Shown here piece by piece: positions 45,849 through 53,748 of a stretch of 64,000 nucleotides of DNA. This stretch comes from Actinomycetota bacterium. Lineage in GTDB: Bacteria; Actinomycetota; Acidimicrobiia; Acidimicrobiales; Ilumatobacteraceae. The position numbers and the translations under genes are program-made. The stretch lies in the NCBI GenBank assembly GCA_947454105.1, contig CANGIP010000001.1, positions 248,001 through 312,000 of the forward strand, written 5' to 3'. How positions within the stretch are numbered: position 1 is the first letter of the stretch; each line of letters starts with the position of its first letter. The notes below the pieces were generated by a model. The model ran no database searches. It had not been told where the DNA came from and was given only the letters and a program-made list of their open reading frames with translations.

Positions 45849-46575
45849 GCGCGTTATACAGCGCTTGTTGATGCACATCAGTTGCTGCGGTGTCTTCGGG
45901 ATGCCATTGCACTCCGATCAACCACTGCCCCGAGCCGCTGTGCTCAAGAGCTTCAACTAATCCATCGGGTGAACGAGCCACAACTTTCAGACCCTTACCA
46001 ATGTCGTCAATACCTTGGTGATGAAACGAAGCGACTCGAACTTTGGTTGCACCTAACGCTTTTGACAACTTGGTACGTGACGTGACTTCAACATCGTGCA
46101 AGGCAAATTCTTGGCCAGCCGGAAATTTCCCTGGCGCATGTTCAACGAGACCTGTCATGTCGCCGAGATCAACATCACCGATGTGTTGAATCAATGTTCC
46201 GCCAAGCGCAACATTGACCAGTTGAATTCCGCGACACACCGCCAACGTTGGCAACTTCAGTTCGATGGCCGCATGAACTAAAGCAATTTCGAAATGATCT
46301 TGTTCGTGGTTCACACCATAGACATGATGTTGACGTTGTTGACCATACAAATGCGGATCAACGTCGGCGCCGCCCATCAACACCAAAGCACCAAAGCCCG
46401 ACAACAACTCAACTGCTTGTTCGTGGGTTAACTCACGTGGAGTCAATGTGAGCGGTTCGCCGCCTGCACGTAGCACCGCGTCTAGATAGACACGGCCGGC
46501 AAACGAAATTTCACTTCGCGACACCCGACCAGCCGCCGCAATGCGACCAGCAACAGCAATCAGGGGGCGACTCAT
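45829..46575 (-). CDS. Class I amidotransferase-like, gamma-glutamyl-GABA hydrolase type (PuuD)
   Basis: The 248-residue protein is a peptidase C26 enzyme. The nucleophile Cys is in LAVCRGIQLVNVALGG; the His/Glu partners are in VQWHPEDTA, and FHHQGID is conserved as in PuuD. It cleaves gamma-glutamyl amides in putrescine degradation or related pathways; other puu genes are not seen here. It starts 9 bp after the stop of the AlkX/YcaQ-like gene. Confidence 0.85.
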   Translation of the reverse strand: MSRPLIAVAGRIAAAGRVSRSEISFAGRVYLDAVLRAGGEPLTLTPRELTHEQAVELLSGFGALVLMGGADVDPHLYGQQRQHHVYGVNHEQDHFEIALVHAAIELKLPTLAVCRGIQLVNVALGGTLIQHIGDVDLGDMTGLVEHAPGKFPAGQEFALHDVEVTSRTKLSKALGATKVRVASFHHQGIDDIGKGLKVVARSPDGLVEALEHSGSGQWLIGVQWHPEDTAATDVHQQALYNALIAQTQ

Positions 46576-46584
46576 AGGTTCAGA

Positions 46585-47799
46585 CTAACGAACCGCTGCA
46601 CTCAGCGACTTGCGAACTGCATTTGATAAGTCGCCTTTATTGCCAACCTTGATCGTTGCCAGCCCCAACCATTGCGCCATTAACTGCAACTCATTGGCAA
46701 GACCGACTGCGACTTCTTTCTTGTCGGCGTGAGCTTCGGAAAAGATTCCGGGCACCAACAAAGTGTTGTTGTGACGATCGGCTTTGAGATCAACTCTCGC
46801 GACCAAGCGATCGCCAAACAAAAATGGCAAAACGTAATAGCCATATCTACGTTTCGGAGCCGGTGTGTAAATCTCGATGCGATAGTGGAAATCAAACAGA
46901 TTCTCGGCGCGTGGACGATTCCAAACCACTGGATCAAACATTGACAACAACGCTTGAGCATTCACTGTTCGCGGCATACGAGCATCACGATGAATGAGCC
47001 ACTTCTCTTTTGAGTTCTCGATTGTGGTTGGTAACAACAAACCAGATTCAATGAGTTCATCAATGCGTGGTCGTGCTAATGCCGGCTTGATGCGGAAGTA
47101 ATCGGCAATATCTTTAGCAGTCGCAACGCCTAATGAACGCGAACCAATATCAAGCAGTTCGCGCTGCGCATCGTGAACGCTCGGCGTGCGCGCTCGAAGG
47201 TGTTGCTGAGGAATCACTCGTTCGGGCAAGTCATACAAACGCGCAAAGTCATTTGGGCGACGCGTTGCAGTGACTCGACCACACATAAACAAATACTCCA
47301 AAGCCAACTTCGCTTTATCCCAGTCCCACCATTGGCCTTTCTTCTCAGTGCGCTCAGATAACTCGCCAGCAGCCAATGGCCCTTCGGCCACAACTCGCTG
47401 AAAAACTTCTTCAACATATTTCGGATGCTGCTTCAAGAGTTGTTCGGCACTACGCCAGGGTCCTTCTAGCGACAGTTCCATTTTCCAGCGCCATAGTCGA
47501 TGATGTTCGGTGCGCACATGAGCGGCTTCATGCCCCCAATACTCAAAAAGTTCGCCGTCACTCGTTGCCGCAGAAATGAAATCGCGCGGATGAGCACCAA
47601 GTCGCGAGAACAATGGCAACTCTTGACTACGCACCAATACATTGACCGAATCAATCTGAATCAGTCCGATGTGGTCGAGAACTTTGCGTAAATGACGGCG
47701 ATCAGTTCGTCCAGTTGGACGGGGCTGAGCGAATCCTTGAGCTCCCAACGCAATACGTCGCGCTTGCGACGCACTGAGTTGGACAACTCGAGAGTTCAT
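46585..47799 (-). CDS. YcaQ/AlkX-type winged-helix DNA glycosylase
   Basis: The 404-residue protein fits the HTH_42 (YcaQ/AlkX) family of DNA interstrand crosslink glycosylases. The N-terminus LSASQARRIALGAQGF, the EYWGHEAAHV segment, and FLFGDRLVARVDLKADR near the C-terminus are typical. AlkX removes N7-alkylguanine crosslinks; related actinobacterial proteins give resistance to crosslinking antibiotics. Length is normal. It is probably in an operon with the downstream amidotransferase. Confidence 0.85.
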   Translation of the reverse strand: MNSRVVQLSASQARRIALGAQGFAQPRPTGRTDRRHLRKVLDHIGLIQIDSVNVLVRSQELPLFSRLGAHPRDFISAATSDGELFEYWGHEAAHVRTEHHRLWRWKMELSLEGPWRSAEQLLKQHPKYVEEVFQRVVAEGPLAAGELSERTEKKGQWWDWDKAKLALEYLFMCGRVTATRRPNDFARLYDLPERVIPQQHLRARTPSVHDAQRELLDIGSRSLGVATAKDIADYFRIKPALARPRIDELIESGLLLPTTIENSKEKWLIHRDARMPRTVNAQALLSMFDPVVWNRPRAENLFDFHYRIEIYTPAPKRRYGYYVLPFLFGDRLVARVDLKADRHNNTLLVPGIFSEAHADKKEVAVGLANELQLMAQWLGLATIKVGNKGDLSNAVRKSLSAAVR

Positions 47800-47824
47800 C
47801 TATTGCAAAACGCAGTGAAGTAAA

Positions 47825-48382
47825 TCAGTCAGCAACAGTGATGGTGACCGACTTGATCACCACGTCGGTCACGGGGCGATCACCGCGTGCCGTCGGAACA
47901 TTTTGCATGGCCTCAACAACTTCGAGACCTTTCACAACTTGACCGAACAACGCGTAGGCCGGTGGCAAGCTGACGCCACTCGGACCACTGATCAAGAAGA
48001 ACTGCGAACCGTTGGTGTTGGGTCCGGCATTCGCCATTGCTAATGAACCGATTTGGTATTGACCGGGCTTGGGCAATTCGTCAGCGAACTTGTAACCAGG
48101 TCCACCCATACCGGTGCCGGTCGGGTCGCCACCTTGGCAAACAAATCCCTGAATGATGCGGTGGAAGATGATGCCGTCGTAATAGTGATTGAGCGCCAAG
48201 AAAATGAAGCTGTTCACGGTTCGGGGGGCCTTGATGGCGTCGAGAGCGATGACCAAGGTTCCCATCGAGGTTTCCATGGTGGCCGTATAACGCTTGGTGA
48301 CGTCGATTCCCATTTCGGGCTCAGAAGAGAACTTCTGGCACTTGGGGGCGGATCCGTCAAAAGGGGGGAATGTTGTGGACAT
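47825..48382 (-). CDS. Peptidyl-prolyl cis-trans isomerase, cyclophilin type
   Basis: The 186-residue cyclophilin catalyses proline isomerisation. Active-site strands include YDGIIFHRIIQGFVCQGGDP and TNGSQFFLI, with the Arg, Phe and Gln that form the pocket. An N-terminal extension of about 30 residues precedes the domain and lacks a signal peptide, so it is cytosolic. ATG 48382 is chosen over 48454 because the latter overlaps the divergent DksA-like gene. Confidence 0.9.
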   Translation of the reverse strand: MSTTFPPFDGSAPKCQKFSSEPEMGIDVTKRYTATMETSMGTLVIALDAIKAPRTVNSFIFLALNHYYDGIIFHRIIQGFVCQGGDPTGTGMGGPGYKFADELPKPGQYQIGSLAMANAGPNTNGSQFFLISGPSGVSLPPAYALFGQVVKGLEVVEAMQNVPTARGDRPVTDVVIKSVTITVAD

Positions 48383-48417
48383 GGATGCAAACACTATCTG
48401 CCGACTACTCTGAGCCC

Positions 48418-48612
48418 ATGTCCTCGACGGAACCCACCCACGAAGAATCGGCAACGATTGACCTAGACGCCATTGAGCGTGACCTGGCCGATGTTGAGAT
48501 GGCCTTGAGTCGCCTTGATGCGGGCACCTATTGGGTGGACGAAATCACGGGCCAACCATTGCCCGATGCGGTACTTGAAGCCAATCCTTTGGCTCGCCGC
48601 AACCCCGCCTGA
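48418..48612 (+). CDS. Small DksA/TraR-like protein without zinc cysteines
   Basis: A 64-residue acidic protein. DVEMALSRLDAGTYWVD and EITGQPLPDAVLEANPLA align with the DksA/TraR C-terminal module, in which AL.R...GTYG.C..TG..I...RLEA.P is typical. The zinc-finger cysteines are missing, so zinc binding is unlikely. It may act as an RNA polymerase secondary-channel-like factor or another regulator. ATG 48418 starts 35 bp from the cyclophilin start, in the divergent direction. Confidence 0.65.
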   Translation: MSSTEPTHEESATIDLDAIERDLADVEMALSRLDAGTYWVDEITGQPLPDAVLEANPLARRNPA

Positions 48613-48736
48613 ATAGTTCAGTTTCAGTCTTCTGAATCTTGCCTAAGGGCTGACAGTTTGTGAATTTCTGACTTGAGTTTTTTGCTACCTTGTGCTTTGA
48701 CACGGCTACATGCCCATCTTGAGCGGGGAAACCAAC

Positions 48737-49369
48737 ATGGAAAACAACGAAATCATCAATGAAATTGATACTGATGGTACGACACGGCGAAGTGTGTTCA
48801 AGTTGGCGGCGGGTGTCGCGATCGGGGCAACAGCTGCTGGATTGATCACCTCACGAGCCAGTGCTGGTACTGGACCCAGCAATCCGCCCATCGCTACTGG
48901 GCTTAAAACATTTCCGATTTCACCAATTCGCGTCTATGACTCACGTTGGAACTCAGAAGGTTCAGGCATTCCAGCAGCAAAATTAGGGCGCTTGACTCCG
49001 AGTACGTCGCGTGTGATTGACTGTGCTTTTTCACGTGGATCAGGCGGTGAAAAGCTAGACCCAACTACCTACGCCATTCCAACTTGGGCGTCTGCCATTT
49101 TTTTCAATATCACTGTTACAGATTGCCGGCGTTCAAACTACCTCTGCATCGCACCGGCCGATCAAGTAACTCAGCCAGCCACTTCAATTATCAACTTTGA
49201 CACTGGTGTCACAGTTGCGAACAGTTCGTTCGTCAGTCTCTACACCGATCCTGATACGCCAGTTGCCCCGTACCAAAGCGTCAAAATCTTTTGCGGAGAA
49301 GACGTCGGTTCATGCCATGTCATTCTTGACGTTATGGGTTATGCAGGATTCTTTGAGCCGTTCCGCTAG
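48737..49369 (+). CDS. Tat-exported protein with one VYDSR-type domain
   Basis: The 210-residue protein has a twin-arginine signal (RRSVFKLAAGVAIG, then ASA) for export in folded form. The mature domain contains SPIRVYDSRWNSEG, FNITVTDCRRSNYLCI, ATSIINFDTGVTVANSS and VILDVMGYAGFF. Those strings match a module often repeated in large actinobacterial secreted proteins; here it is a single copy. Function unknown. Two Cys pairs may be bridged. ATG 48737 is preferred over the upstream in-frame ATG. Confidence 0.75.
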   Translation: MENNEIINEIDTDGTTRRSVFKLAAGVAIGATAAGLITSRASAGTGPSNPPIATGLKTFPISPIRVYDSRWNSEGSGIPAAKLGRLTPSTSRVIDCAFSRGSGGEKLDPTTYAIPTWASAIFFNITVTDCRRSNYLCIAPADQVTQPATSIINFDTGVTVANSSFVSLYTDPDTPVAPYQSVKIFCGEDVGSCHVILDVMGYAGFFEPFR

Positions 49370-49381
49370 TAATCTCGCTGA

Positions 49382-50359
49382 ATGAGCCACAGCATTCAGC
49401 AACGCACTATTCGTACAAACGGCGTCGATCTCGTTGTTACTGAGGCCGGTGATCCCAGTGGTCCTTGCGTCATCTTGAGTCACGGTTTCCCCGAGTCGGC
49501 TCATTCGTGGCGTCATCAAATCAAACCGCTTGCTGATGCTGGCTATCACGTGCTTGCTCCCGATCAACGTGGTTACGGCTTTTCGTCGTCGCCGAAAAAT
49601 GTCACCGACTACGGCGTGCAAGATCTCACCGGCGACTTAGTCGGATTACTCGATGCCACCGGTCATGCTGACGCAACTTTTGTCGGTCACGACTGGGGCG
49701 CATTGGTGGTGTGGGAAGCCGGACGTTTACATCCCGATCGTGTGAATGCAATTTGCGCAGTCAGTGTTCCGTTCACTCCGTGGCCAGCCAAGCCCACTGA
49801 ACTTTTCAAAATGATGTTCACCGATCGCTTCTTTTACATGTTGTACTTCCAAGAAGTTGGTCCAGCAGAAAAAGAACTTGGTGCTGATATTCGCCACACG
49901 ATGCACCAATTCATGTGGGCAGCTTCTGGAGCGATGTACAAGCCGGGTCCCACCGACCCTGCAGAACTTCCTCCAATGGCTGGCACTGGTTTCTTAGACA
50001 TGTTCAAAGATGTTCCCACTCACCTGCCGTCGTGGTTAACACAAGAAGACCTCGACTATTACGTCAAGCAATTCACCAACAGTGGTTTCTTTGGTCCAGT
50101 GAGTTGGTATCGCAATCTTGATGCCAACTACGAACTACTCAAAGACATCCCGATCGATCGCATCTCAATGCCGACGTTCTTTATTGGCGGTGACAAAGAC
50201 GCAGTGATTGCCGCACGTCTCGACACAATCGATGCCGTGAACGCGCTGACTCCAAATTACAAGGGCAGTGTCATCATCCCCGGTGCGGGTCACTGGACGC
50301 AGCAAGAATTTCCAGACGAATTCAACGCGGCGATGATGGGCTTTTTAAAGACCCTCTAA
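49382..50359 (+). CDS. Alpha/beta hydrolase, epoxide hydrolase-like
   Basis: The 325-residue protein has the epoxide-hydrolase pattern: HGFPESAHSWRHQI (HGxP oxyanion motif), VGHDWGALVVWEAG with the Asp nucleophile in the elbow, cap-domain tyrosines, and GAGHWTQQEFP with catalytic His. It opens epoxides by trans addition of water. It starts 12 bp after the Tat protein gene and overlaps the next, convergent gene by 38 bp. Confidence 0.85.
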   Translation: MSHSIQQRTIRTNGVDLVVTEAGDPSGPCVILSHGFPESAHSWRHQIKPLADAGYHVLAPDQRGYGFSSSPKNVTDYGVQDLTGDLVGLLDATGHADATFVGHDWGALVVWEAGRLHPDRVNAICAVSVPFTPWPAKPTELFKMMFTDRFFYMLYFQEVGPAEKELGADIRHTMHQFMWAASGAMYKPGPTDPAELPPMAGTGFLDMFKDVPTHLPSWLTQEDLDYYVKQFTNSGFFGPVSWYRNLDANYELLKDIPIDRISMPTFFIGGDKDAVIAARLDTIDAVNALTPNYKGSVIIPGAGHWTQQEFPDEFNAAMMGFLKTL

Positions 50360-51026
50360 AAGGTTTCGCCCACACTTTGGTCGCATCAACTCCGTGCGGC
50401 GGCCAATTGTCGTCACGTGTATATGCGTGCCATTCAAATGGATTGCGATAGTACGAGGTTGCATCAATCTCATCAATCAACTTCGTTTTGCGTCCAGTCG
50501 CAAACCACTTCGCTGTCGCAACAAATGAGCCAACCGCAAACCAGCCGGCATAGACCACCGGATAAATCGGTCCGAACATTCGCGCTTGCCACACATGCTG
50601 ATCTTCATGATGAGTGACTAACTTGCGACGCCGGTCATTAATAGTTCCTTCTTGATCGGCTGCGCCATTGACCACATAACCAAATGTCACCGCAAAACCC
50701 CGGCGCAAAACCAAACCCTTATCAAAGGTCATCCGATTCTGTCGAGTCGTCAAAGATGCATCAATGTGAGAACCAGTTGCTGCGTTCACACCAGTTGCAA
50801 CAACAGAAGCGGAAGTCGTTGCCAAAGCCCAAGTGTGATCAAGAACAAAGGCGCCGATGCCACGAGGTGACTTCCAGTCGTACATGCGACGAGCACCAGC
50901 AACTGATCCACTCACTGCACCAATGAATGTCCCTAAAACCGGGAAGCCCACAATTCGACCAGTGATTCCGCCGAGCAATGCGCCAGCAGCGCTCACGGCA
51001 AGCGCTTCTTGAGAAACCTCGCTCAC
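50322..51026 (-). CDS. Unrecognised membrane protein with an HExxH-like motif
   Basis: I do not recognise this 234-residue protein by family. It has glycine-rich hydrophobic helices near the N-terminus (GALLGGITGRIVGFPVLGTF), then VTHHEDQHVWQARMFGPIYP, which contains HEDQH, an HExxH form of zinc-metallopeptidase motif, followed by Q..R.GP as in membrane-associated HExxH proteins. Another hydrophobic segment follows. It could be a metallopeptidase; no further catalytic glutamate is clear. It overlaps the CPBP gene by 4 bp. Confidence 0.55.
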   Translation of the reverse strand: MSEVSQEALAVSAAGALLGGITGRIVGFPVLGTFIGAVSGSVAGARRMYDWKSPRGIGAFVLDHTWALATTSASVVATGVNAATGSHIDASLTTRQNRMTFDKGLVLRRGFAVTFGYVVNGAADQEGTINDRRRKLVTHHEDQHVWQARMFGPIYPVVYAGWFAVGSFVATAKWFATGRKTKLIDEIDATSYYRNPFEWHAYTRDDNWPPHGVDATKVWAKPFRGSLKSPSSPR

Positions 51027-51709
51027 CAGATAAATCCCTTATGCCCTAACGAGAGAAAATCCATCAACGCCGCGACCGAAACATGCAGAGCAATACCCCA
51101 CCACACACTCTTGGTGCGATACGCAAGTGTTCCCATCACTAAGCCACCGACAATTGCCGCCAATGCCTCGGCAGGTGGTTTCACGAAATGAATCATTAAG
51201 TACGGAACTGTGGCGATGAAAATTGACGCGTGACCAAATCGTTTTGCTAATCCCAAAACCAGAAAACCGCGAAAGAAAGTTTCAACGGCGACAAATTGCA
51301 ATATGTAGAAAATCCACCAAATACGTAAGTCATGCCACACACCAACTTGACCGCGAATAATCTCGAGCAGCGGATAACGCTCTTGGAATTCAGCAGTTGT
51401 ACTGGCTATCGCAACAAACGGAACAGCAATGGCAAATAACGCTGCGTAATACTTCCAATGGCTCGATGTGCCGCGAAACTTCCAGCCGATATCAATTGGC
51501 TTCAAACCAATAAACCGAATGACAAGCAGTGGAACTACTAGGTAGCTCACAATCTGTGTGCCCGACCACCAACACAATTCGACTAAACGTGTGGTGTTAT
51601 CTGGGGCGTAACGAATCCCGAAATGAGCGAACCACAAACTCAGTAGAGCAGCAACGAAGATAACAATGCTGCGACGATCAAGATCGTCGCTCAATTTCGT
51701 TTCGGTCAC
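51023..51709 (-). CDS. CPBP/CAAX-family intramembrane protein, degenerate catalytic motif
   Basis: This 228-residue protein has about seven hydrophobic segments and belongs to the CPBP (Rce1-like, ABI) family. Motif 1 reads VETFFRG instead of EExxxRG, so the first conserved Glu is Val. Motif 2 is LMIHFVKPPAE and motif 3 is GIALHVSVAALMDF. Activity as a protease is therefore doubtful. GTG 51709 shares four bases with the stop of the Bax-1-like gene (GTGA), which fixes the start. It is followed by another 4-bp overlap to the HEDQH protein. Confidence 0.78.
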   Translation of the reverse strand: MTETKLSDDLDRRSIVIFVAALLSLWFAHFGIRYAPDNTTRLVELCWWSGTQIVSYLVVPLLVIRFIGLKPIDIGWKFRGTSSHWKYYAALFAIAVPFVAIASTTAEFQERYPLLEIIRGQVGVWHDLRIWWIFYILQFVAVETFFRGFLVLGLAKRFGHASIFIATVPYLMIHFVKPPAEALAAIVGGLVMGTLAYRTKSVWWGIALHVSVAALMDFLSLGHKGFIW

Positions 51710-52530
51710 CGTTCGCGCATCTTGGAAAGCAGTCGCAAGATTTCGAGGTACAGCCACACGACGGTGACCATGACTCCGAATGCTGCATACCACTCTGTTG
51801 ACTCGGGCATTCCTTGCTTTGACCCACGCTCGATGAAATCAAAATCAAGCGCCAAGTTAAATGCCGCTAGGCCAGCAACTAAGAAACTGAAGCCAATTCC
51901 GAAAAGACTTGTTGAATGAATGAACGGCGGGGTCGCACCAAACAAGCTCATCAATAATGAGATGCCATAGAACAAAGCAACTCCCATCGTTGCGCCAATC
52001 ACAATGCGGCGGAAGCGATCGGTCACCTTGATAATGCGCAAGCTGTACATGGCCAACATGACTGCGAACACCGCAATGGTTGCACCAGCAGCTTGCACCA
52101 CGATGCCGTCGTAATACGTTTCATACGCCTTACTAATTGCGCCAACAAATAAACCTTCGGCGATCGCGTACACCGGAGCCAAAAACTTGGCGAGATGTGG
52201 TTTGAACGACAACAGAATTGCTAAACCAAATCCAACAAGCAATCCACCGATGGCGTAGGCCGGAAACTTGTACACCTCACCTTGAGGCGTATCAACACCA
52301 AGCCAGCCAACAACTGCAGCAGCGAGTAAGAGAACAAAGAGAACTGCAGTTGCACTTGCAGTTCCAGCAACAGTCATCGTGCGACCAGTGGGTACCCAAG
52401 GTGTTGTCGGTCCATCATTCACTGCACCAGAAGTTCCGCGACGAGTTGACTGCTCGGGTGCTGCCCAACCGGCATCGTTTGCCGTTGCCGCTTGTTCAAG
52501 TCGCTTCTCATTAAGTAATGGATTCGCCAT
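51706..52530 (-). CDS. Bax inhibitor-1/YccA-family membrane protein
   Basis: The 274-residue protein has a polar N-terminus (residues 1-60) and seven hydrophobic segments, ending with EILRLLSKMRER. PAYAIGGLLVGFGLA and AIAEGLFVGAISKAYE are typical of the BI-1/YccA group, which are membrane leak-channel or stress proteins. It is the first of a three-gene minus-strand operon with the CPBP and HEDQH genes. AGGAG precedes the ATG on the minus strand. Confidence 0.88.
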   Translation of the reverse strand: MANPLLNEKRLEQAATANDAGWAAPEQSTRRGTSGAVNDGPTTPWVPTGRTMTVAGTASATAVLFVLLLAAAVVGWLGVDTPQGEVYKFPAYAIGGLLVGFGLAILLSFKPHLAKFLAPVYAIAEGLFVGAISKAYETYYDGIVVQAAGATIAVFAVMLAMYSLRIIKVTDRFRRIVIGATMGVALFYGISLLMSLFGATPPFIHSTSLFGIGFSFLVAGLAAFNLALDFDFIERGSKQGMPESTEWYAAFGVMVTVVWLYLEILRLLSKMRER

Positions 52531-52645
52531 AGCATTTCTCCTTTTTGCCTACACGATCGAACGAGCAAAAACTCACAAAATCGTTATTTCCTTAGATTAC
52601 CGACAATAAATCTCGGTGTCTCGCCACCAATATTTCAACACTTTT

Positions 52646-52756
52646 TTGGAGAAGTTTGCGCTGGCGGTTGTGTCAGCGATTGTGGTCGGTATCGTTCCCG
52701 CCACTACTGCAATTTCGGGAGAAGTGGGGTTCTTAAGTGGCCAAGGATCGCGTTGA
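52646..52756 (+). CDS. Possible 36-codon signal-peptide-like leader ORF
   Basis: From TTG 52646 to TGA 52756 the frame encodes a hydrophobic segment (FALAVVSAIVVGIVPATTA) followed by a short polar tail; it overlaps the first codons of the sigma-factor gene in another frame. There is no clear ribosome site before it. It may be a leader peptide, a remnant, or chance; confidence is low. Confidence 0.2.
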   Translation: MEKFALAVVSAIVVGIVPATTAISGEVGFLSGQGSR

Positions 52757-53678
52757 TCGTGATGAAGAAGACCTCGTCCGTCTTTACTTGTCAGACATCG
52801 GGCAATACACATTGCTCACAAAAGATGACGAAGTTCGTCTAGCCAAGCAGATCGAAGCTGGCAAGGCCGCTAAAGAAGAATCTGAAGTTGTTGACGGCAA
52901 GGCACTCACACCTGCCAAGAAGCGCGAACTGCGCAACCTCATCAAAGATGGTGAAAATGCCGAGCGTTCGTTCGTGCAGTCCAACCTTCGTTTGGTGGTC
53001 TCGATCGCCAAGAAGTACCAGGCTTCTGGTCTCCCCTTGCTCGACCTCATCCAAGAGGGCAACCTCGGTCTCATGCACGCCGTTGAAAAATTCGACTGGC
53101 GCAAGGGATTCAAATTCTCGACGTATGCAACGTGGTGGATTCGTCAGGCCATTACTCGTGGTATCGCTAACACCGGTCGCACCATTCGCCTTCCAGTCCA
53201 CGCCGGAGACACACTTGCTCGTCTCCAGAAGGCTCGCTCACGCCTGGAATTGAAGTTTGGCCGCCAGCCAACGTTGCGTGAACTCGCAGCCGAAGTTGAA
53301 ATGCCCGAAGACAAAGTCACTGAAGCATTGCGCTTCGCTGCCGAACCTTTGTCGCTCAGCGAACCGCTCCGCGAAGATGGCGATGCCGAACTTGGTGACG
53401 TGGTTGAAGACCGTTCAGCTGAAAGCCCCTTCGAAGTTGCAGCCACTGCGTTGCTCCCCGAAGAGATTCAGCGACTCTTGGCTCCGCTCGACGAGCGCGA
53501 ACGCGAGATTTTGAAGTTGCGCTTTGGTCTTGATCGGGGTGAACCTCGCACCCTTGAAGAAGTTGGCGAGCACTTCAACCTCACCCGTGAGCGCATTCGT
53601 CAGATTGAAGCTCGTGCGATGAGCAAGTTGCGTCACCCGTCGAGCGACACTGGCGCTCGCGACCTTCTCGCTGTCTAA
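52737..53678 (+). CDS. RNA polymerase sigma-70 factor (SigA/RpoD group)
   Basis: This 313-residue sigma factor lacks a long region 1.1. Region 1.2 is EDLVRLYLSDIGQYTLLTKD, region 2 contains NLRLVVSIAKKY, LDLIQEGNLGLMHAVEKFD and KFSTYATWWIRQAITRGIA, and region 4.2 contains TLEEVGEHFNLTRERIRQIEA. Thus it is of the primary or group 2 type (SigA/SigB), not an ECF factor. The start is GTG 52737 after GGAGAAG at short spacing. An inverted repeat 53683-53734 directly after the stop may be the terminator. Whether it is the essential factor cannot be told without the rest of the genome. Confidence 0.9.
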   Translation: MAKDRVDRDEEDLVRLYLSDIGQYTLLTKDDEVRLAKQIEAGKAAKEESEVVDGKALTPAKKRELRNLIKDGENAERSFVQSNLRLVVSIAKKYQASGLPLLDLIQEGNLGLMHAVEKFDWRKGFKFSTYATWWIRQAITRGIANTGRTIRLPVHAGDTLARLQKARSRLELKFGRQPTLRELAAEVEMPEDKVTEALRFAAEPLSLSEPLREDGDAELGDVVEDRSAESPFEVAATALLPEEIQRLLAPLDEREREILKLRFGLDRGEPRTLEEVGEHFNLTRERIRQIEARAMSKLRHPSSDTGARDLLAV

Positions 53679-53682
53679 TCAG

Positions 53683-53734
53683 CGATCTGGTCGTATAAAA
53701 CTTAGGTTTTCTATAACTTCGCCAGACCAGATCG
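53683..53734. terminator. Inverted repeat between sigma-factor and DUF559 genes
   Basis: CGATCTGGTC (53683-53692) and GACCAGATCG (53725-53734) are perfect inverted copies; inside, TATAAAAC and GTTTTCTATA nearly pair. It lies between two convergent stop codons and is followed on the plus strand by a T-rich stretch, so it may end both genes. The same GATCTGGTC core recurs at 54712-54761. Confidence 0.6.
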
Positions 53735-53748
53735 TTCAGTTTTTCCCT

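Noticed and set aside
52597-52812. 71-codon minus-strand frame upstream of the sigma-factor gene
   Set aside because: It overlaps the conserved region 1.2 of the sigma factor and has no recognisable motif.
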